From NCBI GenBank assembly GCA_030431255.1, contig JAUIJL010000014.1, forward strand, positions 124,001-188,000: DNA of 64,000 nucleotides. Direction: 5' to 3'. The notes below the pieces were generated by a model, which ran no database searches, had not been told where the DNA came from, and saw only the letters and a list, made by a program, of their open reading frames with translations. This DNA is from Thermoanaerobaculia bacterium. GTDB lineage: Bacteria; Acidobacteriota; Thermoanaerobaculia; Multivoradales; J023. Made by a program: the position numbers and the translations under genes. Shown here piece after piece: positions 10,021 through 18,670 of this stretch (position 1 is the first letter of the stretch; the number at the start of each line of letters is the position of its first letter).

Positions 10021-10623
10021 ATGGGTTCTGATAAGCTGCCCGGGATGACCCTGGAAAACGCCGAGATTACCCAGCTCCTATCGGCCCTCGGCCGAGGAGA
10101 GCGGACGGCCCTCGACCGTTTGATGCCGTTGGTTTACGACGGTCTTCACGATATCGCCCATCGCCAGCTGCGTCGTCGTCCGGGCATGAGCCTGAACACC
10201 ACCGCCTTGTTGCACGAGGCCTATCTCAAGCTGGCGGATCACCAACACGCGGCGCTGCGGGATCGCACCCACTTCATGGCGGTGGCGGCGGTGACCATGC
10301 GCAATATCCTGGTCGATTACGTGCGTAAGCGCACGGCGCAAAAACGTGGCGGTGGTGAGGAGGAGCTGCTGCTGGACGATCGGGATGTGGGCATCGCCGC
10401 CAGGGGTGAGGAGATCCTGGCGATCCACGAGGCCTTGGAGTCCCTATCCGCCCTCAGCCCACGTCTGGTCACCTTGGTGGAGCTTCGCTTTTTCGGCGGT
10501 TTGACAGTGGAGGAGGCGGCGGAGGTCATGGACACCTCGCCGCGCACGGTCAAGCGGGATTGGCGCAAAGCGAGAGCCTTTTTGTACCAGGCCTTGGGTC
10601 GTGAAGACCAGCAGCCCGCCTGA
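10021..10623 (+). CDS. ECF sigma factor (TIGR02999-type)
   Basis: This 200-residue protein has sigma region 2 (LMPLVYDGLHDIAHRQL, then TTALLHEAYLKLADHQ and RTHFMAVAAVTMRNILVDYVRKR) and sigma region 4 (LSPRLVTLVELRFFGGLTVEEAAEVMDTSPRTVKRDWRKARAFLYQ). The layout matches the ECF subfamily common in Acidobacteria and Planctomycetes that is encoded beside a Ser/Thr kinase. The kinase gene begins 21 bp downstream, so the pair is almost certainly one operon and the kinase probably controls this factor. No anti-sigma gene is present. Neither ATG 10021 nor the in-frame ATG at 10045 has a convincing Shine-Dalgarno sequence, so the exact start is open. Confidence 0.92.
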   Translation: MGSDKLPGMTLENAEITQLLSALGRGERTALDRLMPLVYDGLHDIAHRQLRRRPGMSLNTTALLHEAYLKLADHQHAALRDRTHFMAVAAVTMRNILVDYVRKRTAQKRGGGEEELLLDDRDVGIAARGEEILAIHEALESLSALSPRLVTLVELRFFGGLTVEEAAEVMDTSPRTVKRDWRKARAFLYQALGREDQQPA

Positions 10624-10644
10624 GCCCTCCCGGGGAATCCTTCG

Positions 10645-13600
10645 ATGAGCCCCCAACCCCTCGATCCTGCACGTTGGCAGCGGATTGAAGGCATTCTCGA
10701 TCGGGTTTTCGACGCCCCCGCTGAGCAGCGCGCCGAGATTCTCGACGAGGCCTGCGCCGGGGACGTCGAGCTGCGCGCCGAGGTGGAGGCCCTGTTGGCG
10801 GCAGAGGAGCGCTCGGGTCCCCTCGACCGGGAAGGCAGCGACCACGCGACCCTCATTCAAGAGGCGGTGGCCGAGGCTTCGGGCTCGGCCTTGGAAGGCA
10901 GCCTGTTGGGGCCTTATCGGGTGGATCGGGTCCTCGGAGCGGGGGGCATGGGCATCGTCTACGAGGGATTGGACACCCGTCTCGAGCGATCGGTGGCGAT
11001 CAAGGTACTGCCGGCGGGATTCGGCCAAGGGGCGGCCCAAGAGCGATTTTTGCGCGAGGCTCGCACCGCCTCTGCCCTCGACCACCCCAATATTTGCTCC
11101 ATCCACGACATCGGCACCAGCGGTGACGGTCGGCCCTATTTGGTGATGACTCGCTATCGGGGCGAAACCCTCCGGCGGCGTCTCGATCGAGGAGCCTTGT
11201 CCGTGGAGGAGGCTCGTAGCTTGGCCGCCCAGGTGGCCCGGGGGCTGGCCCGAGCCCACGAAGCCGACATCGTGCATCGGGATATCAAACCCGGGAACCT
11301 ATTCATCACCGAGCACGATGAGATCAAGATTCTCGATTTCGGCCTGGCGAAGATGGCGGACCAAGCGGGTTTGACCGCCAGCGGAGCCTTGATCGGCACC
11401 CCGGCCTATATGGCGCCGGAGCAAGTGCGCGGTGAGGCGGTGGACGCGCGCACGGATATTTGGGCGTTTGGGGTGGTGCTCTTCGAGATGTTGGCGGGTC
11501 GACGCCCGTTCCGCACCGGCAGCGGCGTGGGGTCCCTTTTCGCCACCCTGGAAGCCGAGCCCGATCCTCTGACCCAACACCGGCCCGACGCCCCGCCGGC
11601 CCTGGTGGGCTTGGTGGAGCGCTGTTTGGAGAAAGATCCCCGGGCGCGCCCGTCGAGCATGGAGGAGATTCTCAGCGAGCTCGAGGGGCCGTCGTCGGCC
11701 TCCCAAACCGTGACTCTCGATTCCGGCGAGCAGGGGCAGCCGGGCGGGAAGCGACCACGATGGAAGAAGTTTTGGCGCGAGGTCGTTGCGGGTCTGGTGG
11801 TGGTGGGGCTTCTGTCGTGGTTCGAATCCGGAGGACGGCAGCCGCAAAGCGATCAGGGCGCGTCCGGCGAACCGGGCACCGCCGTGGGCTCACCAGCCGA
11901 AGGAACTATCCAATCGTCCGCCGAGGCCAGGGTCGGTTTGGTGGTGCTCAATTTTCACGGTTTGACGGCGGATCCGGAGATCGCGAATTTAGGGCCGATG
12001 ATCACCGAAATGTTGGTGACGGATCTCCGCGGCTCCCCGGATCTCGATGTCGCCGGCACGTCGCAAATACACCGGCTGCTGGCTGGGCTCGACCACGACG
12101 AAAGCGCAGCACCGACCCCGGAGCTGATCCAGAAAGTGGTCTCGGAAACCGGCAAGGAGACCGTGCTCTACGGTAGCTTCACCCATTTGGGATCCCGTTA
12201 TCGGCTGCTCGCCACCTTGGAGCAGCCGCTCACCGGCAGGGTGCTGATGTCGAAGCAAGTGGAAGCCTCGGAGCAAGATCTCTTCAACGCCGTGGACGAG
12301 CTCAGCCTTGCGGTGCGAACCAGCCTCGAAGCGGGAACGGTCGGCGGCAGCGACGGCGTTCGCGGGGTGACCACCGATTCGTTGGATGCCATGCGCTTCT
12401 ATTCCGAGGGTTTGTTGCTCTACTACGACCAGCGATACGGCCCGTCGATCACGGCCCTGGAAGAAGCGGTTCGGCTGGATCCGAAGTTTGCCTTGGCCTG
12501 GCGGCGATTGGGCGTGGTCTACAGCAACGCGGGTCGAAAAGCAGACTCCCGGCGGGCCCTGAAACGGGCCTTTGAGCTGGCGGATCGTTTGCCACCGAAG
12601 CAGCGGTTCGTGGTTCAAGCCGATCACTACGCCAGCCGTTGGTCGACCCTCGACCAGAGCATCGAGGTCTACGAGCGGGGCCTTGCGCTCTATCCGCGGG
12701 AAACCTCCTGGCACAACAACCTCGGTTATACCTATGCGGAAATCGAGCGATACGAAGAGGCCTTTGACCAATACCGAGAGTCCATCGAGCTGGGAACGAC
12801 TTTTGGTTATGCCTACGTCAACAGCGCGTTGATCGCGACCGCCCTGGGGCGTCCCGATGACGGTCTCCGCATCTTGCAAGATTTCGCCGATCGTCACCCC
12901 GGGGATTGGGCGTGGCAGGATGCTTTGGGTCGTCATTTCTTGATCATGGGACGCCTCGAAGAAGCGGCTCGACATCTAGATCGGGCCGGGGAATTGGTGG
13001 CCGATCCGCAGTCGAAGATCCTTCACAATCGCTGGAAGCTGCACGCCCTGAATGCCGAGTGGGTCGACGCCGAGGCGGTTCTCGATCAGCTGGAAACCCT
13101 GGTGGATTCGAGATCTCGCTACCAAGCGGCGGTCGATCGGGCCCGCGGCCAATTGTTGCGGGGACGGGCCGAGGACGCCCTACAAGCTCTGCGTGAGGCG
13201 AGGGAGCTGACGGGCTGGCAGCCGCGGGCGGAGCTGGCGATGGCGGAAGTGTTGTTGCACCTGGGTCGTGCCGAGCCGGCGCTTTCCACCGCCTTGGAGG
13301 TCGTGTCGTCGGCGGAGGAGCAATGGCACGGTTTGCGGGCGGAGATGGTGGCGGCTTTGGCGGAGCAGGCGCTGGGTCGCCATGAAGCCGCGAGCGATCG
13401 CTTGCGCAGGCTCCAGGGACAGGCTTCGAATCGGGTGGAGCGACGCCAAGCCCATCATTTGGCCGGGCTGTTGGCGATGGCTCGCGGAGATTTCCCTGAG
13501 GCTTCGTCCGAGCTCGACGAGGCGTCGAAGCTGTTATCGAAGCGCGGGGTGACCTTCGGGGCCGTGGAGCCCCAACATGTGGCGATTTGGTTGGACGCTG

Positions 13601-13821
13601 GTCGAGCCGCGTTCGAGCTGGGTGACCTCAAGACGGCCAAGGATCAGCTGGCGCGGGCGGCGGACGCCGGCACTGAGCGCTTGGCCCAGCCCGTGGCCTG
13701 GGGGCTCAGCCTCTACTGGCTCGGCGAGGTCCATGACCGGCTCGGTGAGCACGACGAGGCCCGTCGTCGATTCCAGCAATTCAACACGCTCTGGGACCGT
13801 GCCGATGTGGAGATCAGGTAG
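10645..13821 (+). CDS. Membrane Ser/Thr protein kinase with TolB-like and TPR domains
   Basis: The protein has 1058 residues. Residues 1-60 are the helical leader usual in ECF-linked kinases. The kinase domain begins near GPYRVDRVLGAGGMG, with Lys120 (VAIK), catalytic HRDIKPGN at 211-218, DFG at 231-233 and APEQ at 257-260, so it should be active. A single membrane helix (VVAGLVVVGLLSWF) follows near residue 385. Outside it lies a roughly 130-residue TolB/FlgO-like domain (VGLVVLNFHGL...LVTDLRGSPDLDVAGTSQIHRLL), then many TPR units to the end (for example ALAWRRLGVVYSNAGRKADSRRALKRAFEL). It probably senses an extracytoplasmic cue and signals to the ECF factor encoded just upstream. The stop codon lies inside a REP-like hairpin. 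Confidence 0.92.
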   Translation: MSPQPLDPARWQRIEGILDRVFDAPAEQRAEILDEACAGDVELRAEVEALLAAEERSGPLDREGSDHATLIQEAVAEASGSALEGSLLGPYRVDRVLGAGGMGIVYEGLDTRLERSVAIKVLPAGFGQGAAQERFLREARTASALDHPNICSIHDIGTSGDGRPYLVMTRYRGETLRRRLDRGALSVEEARSLAAQVARGLARAHEADIVHRDIKPGNLFITEHDEIKILDFGLAKMADQAGLTASGALIGTPAYMAPEQVRGEAVDARTDIWAFGVVLFEMLAGRRPFRTGSGVGSLFATLEAEPDPLTQHRPDAPPALVGLVERCLEKDPRARPSSMEEILSELEGPSSASQTVTLDSGEQGQPGGKRPRWKKFWREVVAGLVVVGLLSWFESGGRQPQSDQGASGEPGTAVGSPAEGTIQSSAEARVGLVVLNFHGLTADPEIANLGPMITEMLVTDLRGSPDLDVAGTSQIHRLLAGLDHDESAAPTPELIQKVVSETGKETVLYGSFTHLGSRYRLLATLEQPLTGRVLMSKQVEASEQDLFNAVDELSLAVRTSLEAGTVGGSDGVRGVTTDSLDAMRFYSEGLLLYYDQRYGPSITALEEAVRLDPKFALAWRRLGVVYSNAGRKADSRRALKRAFELADRLPPKQRFVVQADHYASRWSTLDQSIEVYERGLALYPRETSWHNNLGYTYAEIERYEEAFDQYRESIELGTTFGYAYVNSALIATALGRPDDGLRILQDFADRHPGDWAWQDALGRHFLIMGRLEEAARHLDRAGELVADPQSKILHNRWKLHALNAEWVDAEAVLDQLETLVDSRSRYQAAVDRARGQLLRGRAEDALQALREARELTGWQPRAELAMAEVLLHLGRAEPALSTALEVVSSAEEQWHGLRAEMVAALAEQALGRHEAASDRLRRLQGQASNRVERRQAHHLAGLLAMARGDFPEASSELDEASKLLSKRGVTFGAVEPQHVAIWLDAGRAAFELGDLKTAKDQLARAADAGTERLAQPVAWGLSLYWLGEVHDRLGEHDEARRRFQQFNTLWDRADVEIR

Positions 13822-13842
13822 GGGCGAATCTTGTATTCGCCC
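13818..13842. repeat. REP-like hairpin overlapping the kinase stop codon
   Basis: GGGCGAAT (13822-13829) and ATTCGCCC (13835-13842) form an 8-bp stem around CTTGT, preceded by GTAGG. This has the same GTAGGG-stem-CTTG layout as the GTAGGGTCGGGGCTTGCC element at 63983 but a different stem sequence. It separates the plus-strand kinase from the convergent minus-strand genes and may help end transcription. Confidence 0.6.
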
Positions 13843-13852
13843 ACCGAGAGGC

Positions 13853-14113
13853 TCAGCCCCCGCCCGGGTCCCTCTCTGCCTCGTCGACACCGCGATCTTT
13901 GGGGCCGAGCAATTTGACGATTTGGCTCCAATCTCCCGAGCTCAGGGCTTTCGACTCTTCGTCCGACAAACCGGCATTGCCGATCACCGAATCCGGGTCG
14001 TCGAGGTAAGCGCGATGGAGGACGTCGTCTAAAGCCATGCGGGCGATCAATCGTCCGAGGCTGGTGACGACGGCGGTGGTTTCTTTTCTCGCGGATCGCA
14101 GATTGTTGGGCAT
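13853..14113 (-). CDS. 86-residue LigA/Os1348-like small protein downstream of the caspase pair
   Basis: The protein reads MPNNLRSARKETTAVVTS..., and its middle, YLDDPDSVIGNAGLSDEESKAL, leads into SGDWSQIVKLLG. That resembles the small helical fold of LigA-type dioxygenase subunits and of Os1348-like RiPP precursor leaders. GGGAG lies a few bases upstream of the ATG. The gene begins 96 bp after the end of the caspase-STAND gene on the same strand, so it may be the last member of that operon. The C-terminal 18 residues (PKDRGVDEAERDPGGG) are charged, probably disordered, and contain basic residues that an Arg/Lys-specific caspase could cut. Both the similarity and the functional link are inferences from the sequence pattern. 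Confidence 0.55.
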   Translation of the reverse strand: MPNNLRSARKETTAVVTSLGRLIARMALDDVLHRAYLDDPDSVIGNAGLSDEESKALSSGDWSQIVKLLGPKDRGVDEAERDPGGG

Positions 14114-14209
14114 GGTGCTCTCCCTGAAAGGTAGATAGAGGCCTGAATGGGAACTGTTTGTGTCCCTACTGTACTAGACGCGATTCGGCAAAATTGCGGG
14201 CCAATTCAT

Positions 14210-17200
14210 TTATTCTGAAGCGAGGAATTGGGAGATCCAGCTCAACCAACCCGTGTCGGTGGTAGTCAAGATTTCGAGGTCCTCCTGGATCTCCACCGGG
14301 GTGGGCGAGGAGCCCGACGACGGTATCTCTCCGATCCAACACCGATCGTCGATCCATTTTCCGATGCGCACCTCGCCTTCTAAGCGTCCGCGGCAGATGT
14401 AGAGGGCCTGAGGGCCCTGGCGTCCGCCGATCACCGCCTTCTCCAGATGCTGAAGATCGGGGCTCCATTGATAGTGCCCGCTCAATACCTCGAAGTCGCG
14501 TTGGGTGAGCTGAGGGCCTTTGGGGCTGAACAGCCGTGAGCGATAGGAGACCGGGGGCGGGGCGAATAGGCAAACCGGTTGATTCTCGTATAACCGCCAC
14601 TGACCGGGGATGACGTCGTCTTGAAAGCGAGTCCGGCAAATCGGATCCTTGACGAGGCCGGCGCCGGCGTCCGCGGCCGGGACTTGCTCGGCGCCGTTTC
14701 TCGCCCAGGGTGTGACCACCGGTTCCTCCAGACAAAGGCGATAGGCGTCCCAGGCGAGGTCGAGCCGATTCAGGGAAGACCGCCGATCGAGTTGGGAATT
14801 CAGAGAGTCGAAAAACTTCGGCGTGCACCGCTCGCAAGCCTCCGCTTTGGCGACCGCCTCCTCGGAAAGCTCCTGCAAATATTGCTCTCGTTCCTGGGGA
14901 ATGAGGCACGTTTGCAGCTCCTGCATGAGAAGGGCCTGGACCATTCTGGGGGCCACCGGCCAGATATCTAGGGAGCCGGCGGTCGCCGTCAACACCCGGG
15001 TGCCGTCGGGGCTCCAAGCAGCTTCCGTCACCGGCTCCACGGTTTCCAGGCGAGCGAGCCCGGCATGTGCTTCCATATCCCAAAGCGATACGGACGTCGC
15101 CGAGCTTTCCAGCAGCTGATCGCCGCGGGGAGACCAAGCCAATCCGGAGATCGTTCGCCCGCCGAGCTCGAACCGCTGAAGCTCGTGGTAGCGATTCGAA
15201 CGCCAAAGCAGGCCCTCGCCTCGCCAGACCAACAGCAGCTGGGTGCCGTCGGAGCTCCAAGCGGCGAGGGTCGTTTCCGCGGCGGGGTCGGGTAGGGTCT
15301 GCTCGAATTCCCTCCTGGGTTCCCCGGGCTCTGCGGGCTCGGCGCTCGGCAGGAGCTCGTCGAGCGGCTTCGGCGAGCTCTCAGCAGGCGGGGCTTTGGA
15401 GAAGAGCTCGGTGATTCGGTCTTCGTCCGCGTCCCAAAGGTGGACGGAGCGGGTGGTCGCCAGCACGGCGTGCCTGCCGGTGGGATCCCATCGCCCGGTC
15501 AGCAGCGGCTCATGGTGAATTTTGGTCGCTTCGGCTGTGGCCTTGTCGACATGCCAGCGCAGGGCCGATCGTTGGGTGACGATCAAGAGCCGCTTCCCCT
15601 CGTGGTCCCAGAGTGTGGATAAAACGGGATCGGATAGGGCGGGGATGGAAGGCATCGAAACAGCCCCAGAGCTTCCGTCACCGAGGGATTGGGGCTCTGG
15701 GCTCATCAGGTCCGCGTCCCAGATCACCGGAGCCTCTCCTCGGTAGACCACGAAGAGCCGGGCGGCCTCGGGATGCCATTCGAGGGCGGTGAAATCGTTC
15801 GGCTCACAAAGCCCCTCCGCGGCCCGTGGCAAAGTGACCGTCGATTCGGTCAACCAGCGGCTGCGGCCGGTAGAGACTTGAAGCTTGAAGATGCGCAGCT
15901 CGGCCTGTCGGTCGACCACCGCGATCCGTCGACTATCAGGGCTCCAGGCCACCGCCCTGAGGGCGTCCACGGAGGTTTGACCGGCTCGGCCGGGGGCAAC
16001 GCGCAACAAGTCCCGTTCCGACTCATGGGGAAACCAGATGTGCATCTGTCCGGAGCGCCCGGCCACCAGAACCGTGGAGCCGCTCGGGCTCCAAAAAGCC
16101 TGGGAGACGGGGTCGTCGGTGGCGTCGAGAGACGCGAACCGGCTTTGTTCCGGCAAATGCTCGAAAAGAGTTTGGTGCAGAATGCGGGCGGCGCTGGTGT
16201 CTCGCTGTGGGTTTTCCAGCTCGAGGGCCACCAAGGCGGCGAGGTCGGTTTCGCCTTGGTCGAGCAAGGAGCCGGCACTGGCGATTTGCAGCCGCGACTT
16301 CGCCACTTGAGCGACTCTTTGGAACTCGTTGCTTTGGTGCCAGGCGTAGAGCCCGAAGGCGAGAAAAGACGCGTAGATGATGCCGCGGTACACCAGGGTC
16401 TTGACGGCCCGCTTTCGTACCTCATGGACGCTCGCCTCGACAAATCGCAGCTCCAGGGCGTTGAGCTCCCGAAGTCGGGCCTTTCGCTGCTTCTCGGCTT
16501 CGCGGACTTGTTGTTTGGAGCCGGGATGGTAGATCCTTTGCCGCAGCCTTTTCAGCCGCGAGCTCAAATTCTTGACCAACGACAAACGGGGATTTTCGGT
16601 CCATAAGTGGCCGAGCTTCGCCCGCCGTTTCTTTTCCTCTCTCCAGGCCGTGGCGGAGTCCCAAAGGGCCCGGAGCAGGGGCTGGGTGTCGGAGGCTTCG
16701 AGCCACCGCAACAGCCGCGGCCAGGCCACCACCAGCGCATCGTGTCCGGGCTCGTAGTAGCCGTCATCGCGAATCAGCAGGTGGGCCTGGCTGTACTCCA
16801 CGAGCACTTCCTCCACCAGTCGATTTTCATCGAGGGTGGGTCGTTGAAGCTCTTCCCTCACCACGCGCCGCCGGCTCAGCCGTCCACCTTCGTCGGACAC
16901 CATGCGCAGGAAGACCCAACGGATCATGTCTCGTTTGGTGGCCGGGGCGGCATCCCACAGGCCGTTGGCCCGATTGTGCAACGAGCCCACCACCCCGCCG
17001 ACATCGTCGAAGTCTTCTTGGGTAATGGCGCGGCTGTGACCCTCGGCAAACCGTCGCTGCCAGGCGGTTCGGTACATCTCCGCCAACGCGAACGAGATCA
17101 TGGGCAGGGCACCGGGCATGGCGAGCACATCTTGGGTAATTTTGGTCACCAGCTCCGGTGGCTCGAAATAGAGGTCCTGAAGCGCCGCCGGGCCTTCGAC

Positions 17201-18670
17201 GATCTGTCGCAGCTCGAGGGCGTTCGGCTGTGGCACGGGAAAGAAAGCCTGGGCGATCCCCCGGCCGAAAGCGGTGATGGAGCGCATCTGAGGCTCGAAG
17301 TCACTGCGCACGGTGAGCACCAAGCGCAGGTGCTCGGAGTCGTCGACCAAGCGCATCAATCGCTCGAAGAAGGGCCCTCGGCCGGCGAGACCCAGGGTGT
17401 TCTGGCTGAAGACCTCCTCGAATTGGTCGATCACCAAGAGCTTGGGCCCTGAAACGGCCGCGAGCTCGTCCTCGACGTTTTTCAAGAGAAGTGTCGGATT
17501 GGCGGCCCTGAGGCGAGGCATGACCACCACGTGCCACGGCTCGGGTTCTTGCCGCAACAACTTGGGGATGAGGCCGGCCCGCACGATGCTCGACTTGCCG
17601 GAGCCGGAAGCGCCGATCACCACCGTCCAGCGTTTGTACTTCGCGTCGTTCCGGGCCTGCTCGCCGCTGACCTTCTGGTCGATGATCCGCTGGTCGGTGG
17701 TGACCGGTTGGTCCGTGACCCGTTGAAAGAGGTCTTCGACCACCGCTTTCCGTCCGAAGAATCTCTCGCTGTCGTTCCGGGTGTATGCGGAAAGCCCGAG
17801 CCAAGGGTTATCGTGCTCGTTGAGCTTGGGGCTGGGAAGGGTGTTTTTTTCCTTACCCGGGGCCAGGAATACGAATTGGCCCCGGTTGGTCCGTTTGAGA
17901 TTCGACAATCCGGGGGTTTGGAGGCGGGTTTCACGGCTGGATTCGAACCGATTGCAAACATATTGATACAGCTCGGTCACCGTGATGATGCCGTCGGACT
18001 GGAAACCACCTTGCTCCGTATCCGCTTCCCCCCTGAGGCCCGCGAGCAGGGCGGCGGCAAACGGCGAATGGCGTGTGGTTTCCGCTTGTGGGTCGAGATC
18101 GGGGGACTGTGGGCTCGACAACAGGTCGACGGCGGTTTCGTTGTAGGCGGAAGACGTCAGCAAATGCCACGCCTCGCCTTTCAAAAACCGCTGAAGCTGC
18201 TGGTCGTAGAGGGGTTTGCCCAGGGGCACGATCGCCCGGCTCGTGGCCCACCGAAAGCTGCCCGCGAAGCAGCAGTCTAGGATGAGGAGCAGGTGCTTAC
18301 AGGGCAGCTCCTCGAGGGCGCTGCTGACGGTCTTCATAGGTAGCCATGTGTCTTCCTCTCCCTTTTTCGAATCCTGTGGAAAGAAAAATCCCTCGGGATC
18401 CAGAGCGTCGCCATCGGCGAATGCGTGACCCGCGAAATAGAGCAGGAATGTGGTGTGCTCGGTGACTCGATCGAAGAGGCCTTCTTCGATCAAGTCCAGG
18501 AGGTCGTTCAGCTTGGCTTGTTCGTTGAGCCGCAGATCGACCTCGTATCCGTGATCCTGCTCCAGGCATTGGGCGAGGGCTCGCGCGTCGTTGCCGGCCG
18601 TTTGCAAGGGCATGACGCCGTTCGAGTAATTATCGATGCCGATGACGGCCGCGTATCGGTGAGCGTTCAA
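14210..18670 (-). CDS. Caspase (C14) - STAND NTPase - transmembrane - beta-propeller protein
   Basis: I choose the TTG at 18670, giving 1486 residues. It overlaps the upstream TGA as TTGA, has GGAG eight bases before it, and puts the caspase strand HRYAAVIGIDNYSNG right at the N-terminus. The longer GTG-type start at 18727 would overlap the upstream gene by 61 bp. Caspase catalytic residues are His82 (YFAGHAF) and Cys134 (LDCCFAGS). A STAND ATPase follows: the lead-in NPWLGLSAYTRNDSERFFGR at 289-307, Walker A GASGSGKSS at 353-361 and Walker B LLVIDQFEE at 411-419. A membrane helix lies near 758-777, followed by WD40-like blades (VSQAFWSPSGSTVLVAG, VDALRAVAWSPDSRRIAVV) and a Cys-containing C-terminal region. 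The architecture fits a ligand-triggered protease of a cell-death or defence type. The trigger and the substrate are unknown. Confidence 0.85.
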   Translation of the reverse strand: MNAHRYAAVIGIDNYSNGVMPLQTAGNDARALAQCLEQDHGYEVDLRLNEQAKLNDLLDLIEEGLFDRVTEHTTFLLYFAGHAFADGDALDPEGFFFPQDSKKGEEDTWLPMKTVSSALEELPCKHLLLILDCCFAGSFRWATSRAIVPLGKPLYDQQLQRFLKGEAWHLLTSSAYNETAVDLLSSPQSPDLDPQAETTRHSPFAAALLAGLRGEADTEQGGFQSDGIITVTELYQYVCNRFESSRETRLQTPGLSNLKRTNRGQFVFLAPGKEKNTLPSPKLNEHDNPWLGLSAYTRNDSERFFGRKAVVEDLFQRVTDQPVTTDQRIIDQKVSGEQARNDAKYKRWTVVIGASGSGKSSIVRAGLIPKLLRQEPEPWHVVVMPRLRAANPTLLLKNVEDELAAVSGPKLLVIDQFEEVFSQNTLGLAGRGPFFERLMRLVDDSEHLRLVLTVRSDFEPQMRSITAFGRGIAQAFFPVPQPNALELRQIVEGPAALQDLYFEPPELVTKITQDVLAMPGALPMISFALAEMYRTAWQRRFAEGHSRAITQEDFDDVGGVVGSLHNRANGLWDAAPATKRDMIRWVFLRMVSDEGGRLSRRRVVREELQRPTLDENRLVEEVLVEYSQAHLLIRDDGYYEPGHDALVVAWPRLLRWLEASDTQPLLRALWDSATAWREEKKRRAKLGHLWTENPRLSLVKNLSSRLKRLRQRIYHPGSKQQVREAEKQRKARLRELNALELRFVEASVHEVRKRAVKTLVYRGIIYASFLAFGLYAWHQSNEFQRVAQVAKSRLQIASAGSLLDQGETDLAALVALELENPQRDTSAARILHQTLFEHLPEQSRFASLDATDDPVSQAFWSPSGSTVLVAGRSGQMHIWFPHESERDLLRVAPGRAGQTSVDALRAVAWSPDSRRIAVVDRQAELRIFKLQVSTGRSRWLTESTVTLPRAAEGLCEPNDFTALEWHPEAARLFVVYRGEAPVIWDADLMSPEPQSLGDGSSGAVSMPSIPALSDPVLSTLWDHEGKRLLIVTQRSALRWHVDKATAEATKIHHEPLLTGRWDPTGRHAVLATTRSVHLWDADEDRITELFSKAPPAESSPKPLDELLPSAEPAEPGEPRREFEQTLPDPAAETTLAAWSSDGTQLLLVWRGEGLLWRSNRYHELQRFELGGRTISGLAWSPRGDQLLESSATSVSLWDMEAHAGLARLETVEPVTEAAWSPDGTRVLTATAGSLDIWPVAPRMVQALLMQELQTCLIPQEREQYLQELSEEAVAKAEACERCTPKFFDSLNSQLDRRSSLNRLDLAWDAYRLCLEEPVVTPWARNGAEQVPAADAGAGLVKDPICRTRFQDDVIPGQWRLYENQPVCLFAPPPVSYRSRLFSPKGPQLTQRDFEVLSGHYQWSPDLQHLEKAVIGGRQGPQALYICRGRLEGEVRIGKWIDDRCWIGEIPSSGSSPTPVEIQEDLEILTTTDTGWLSWISQFLASE

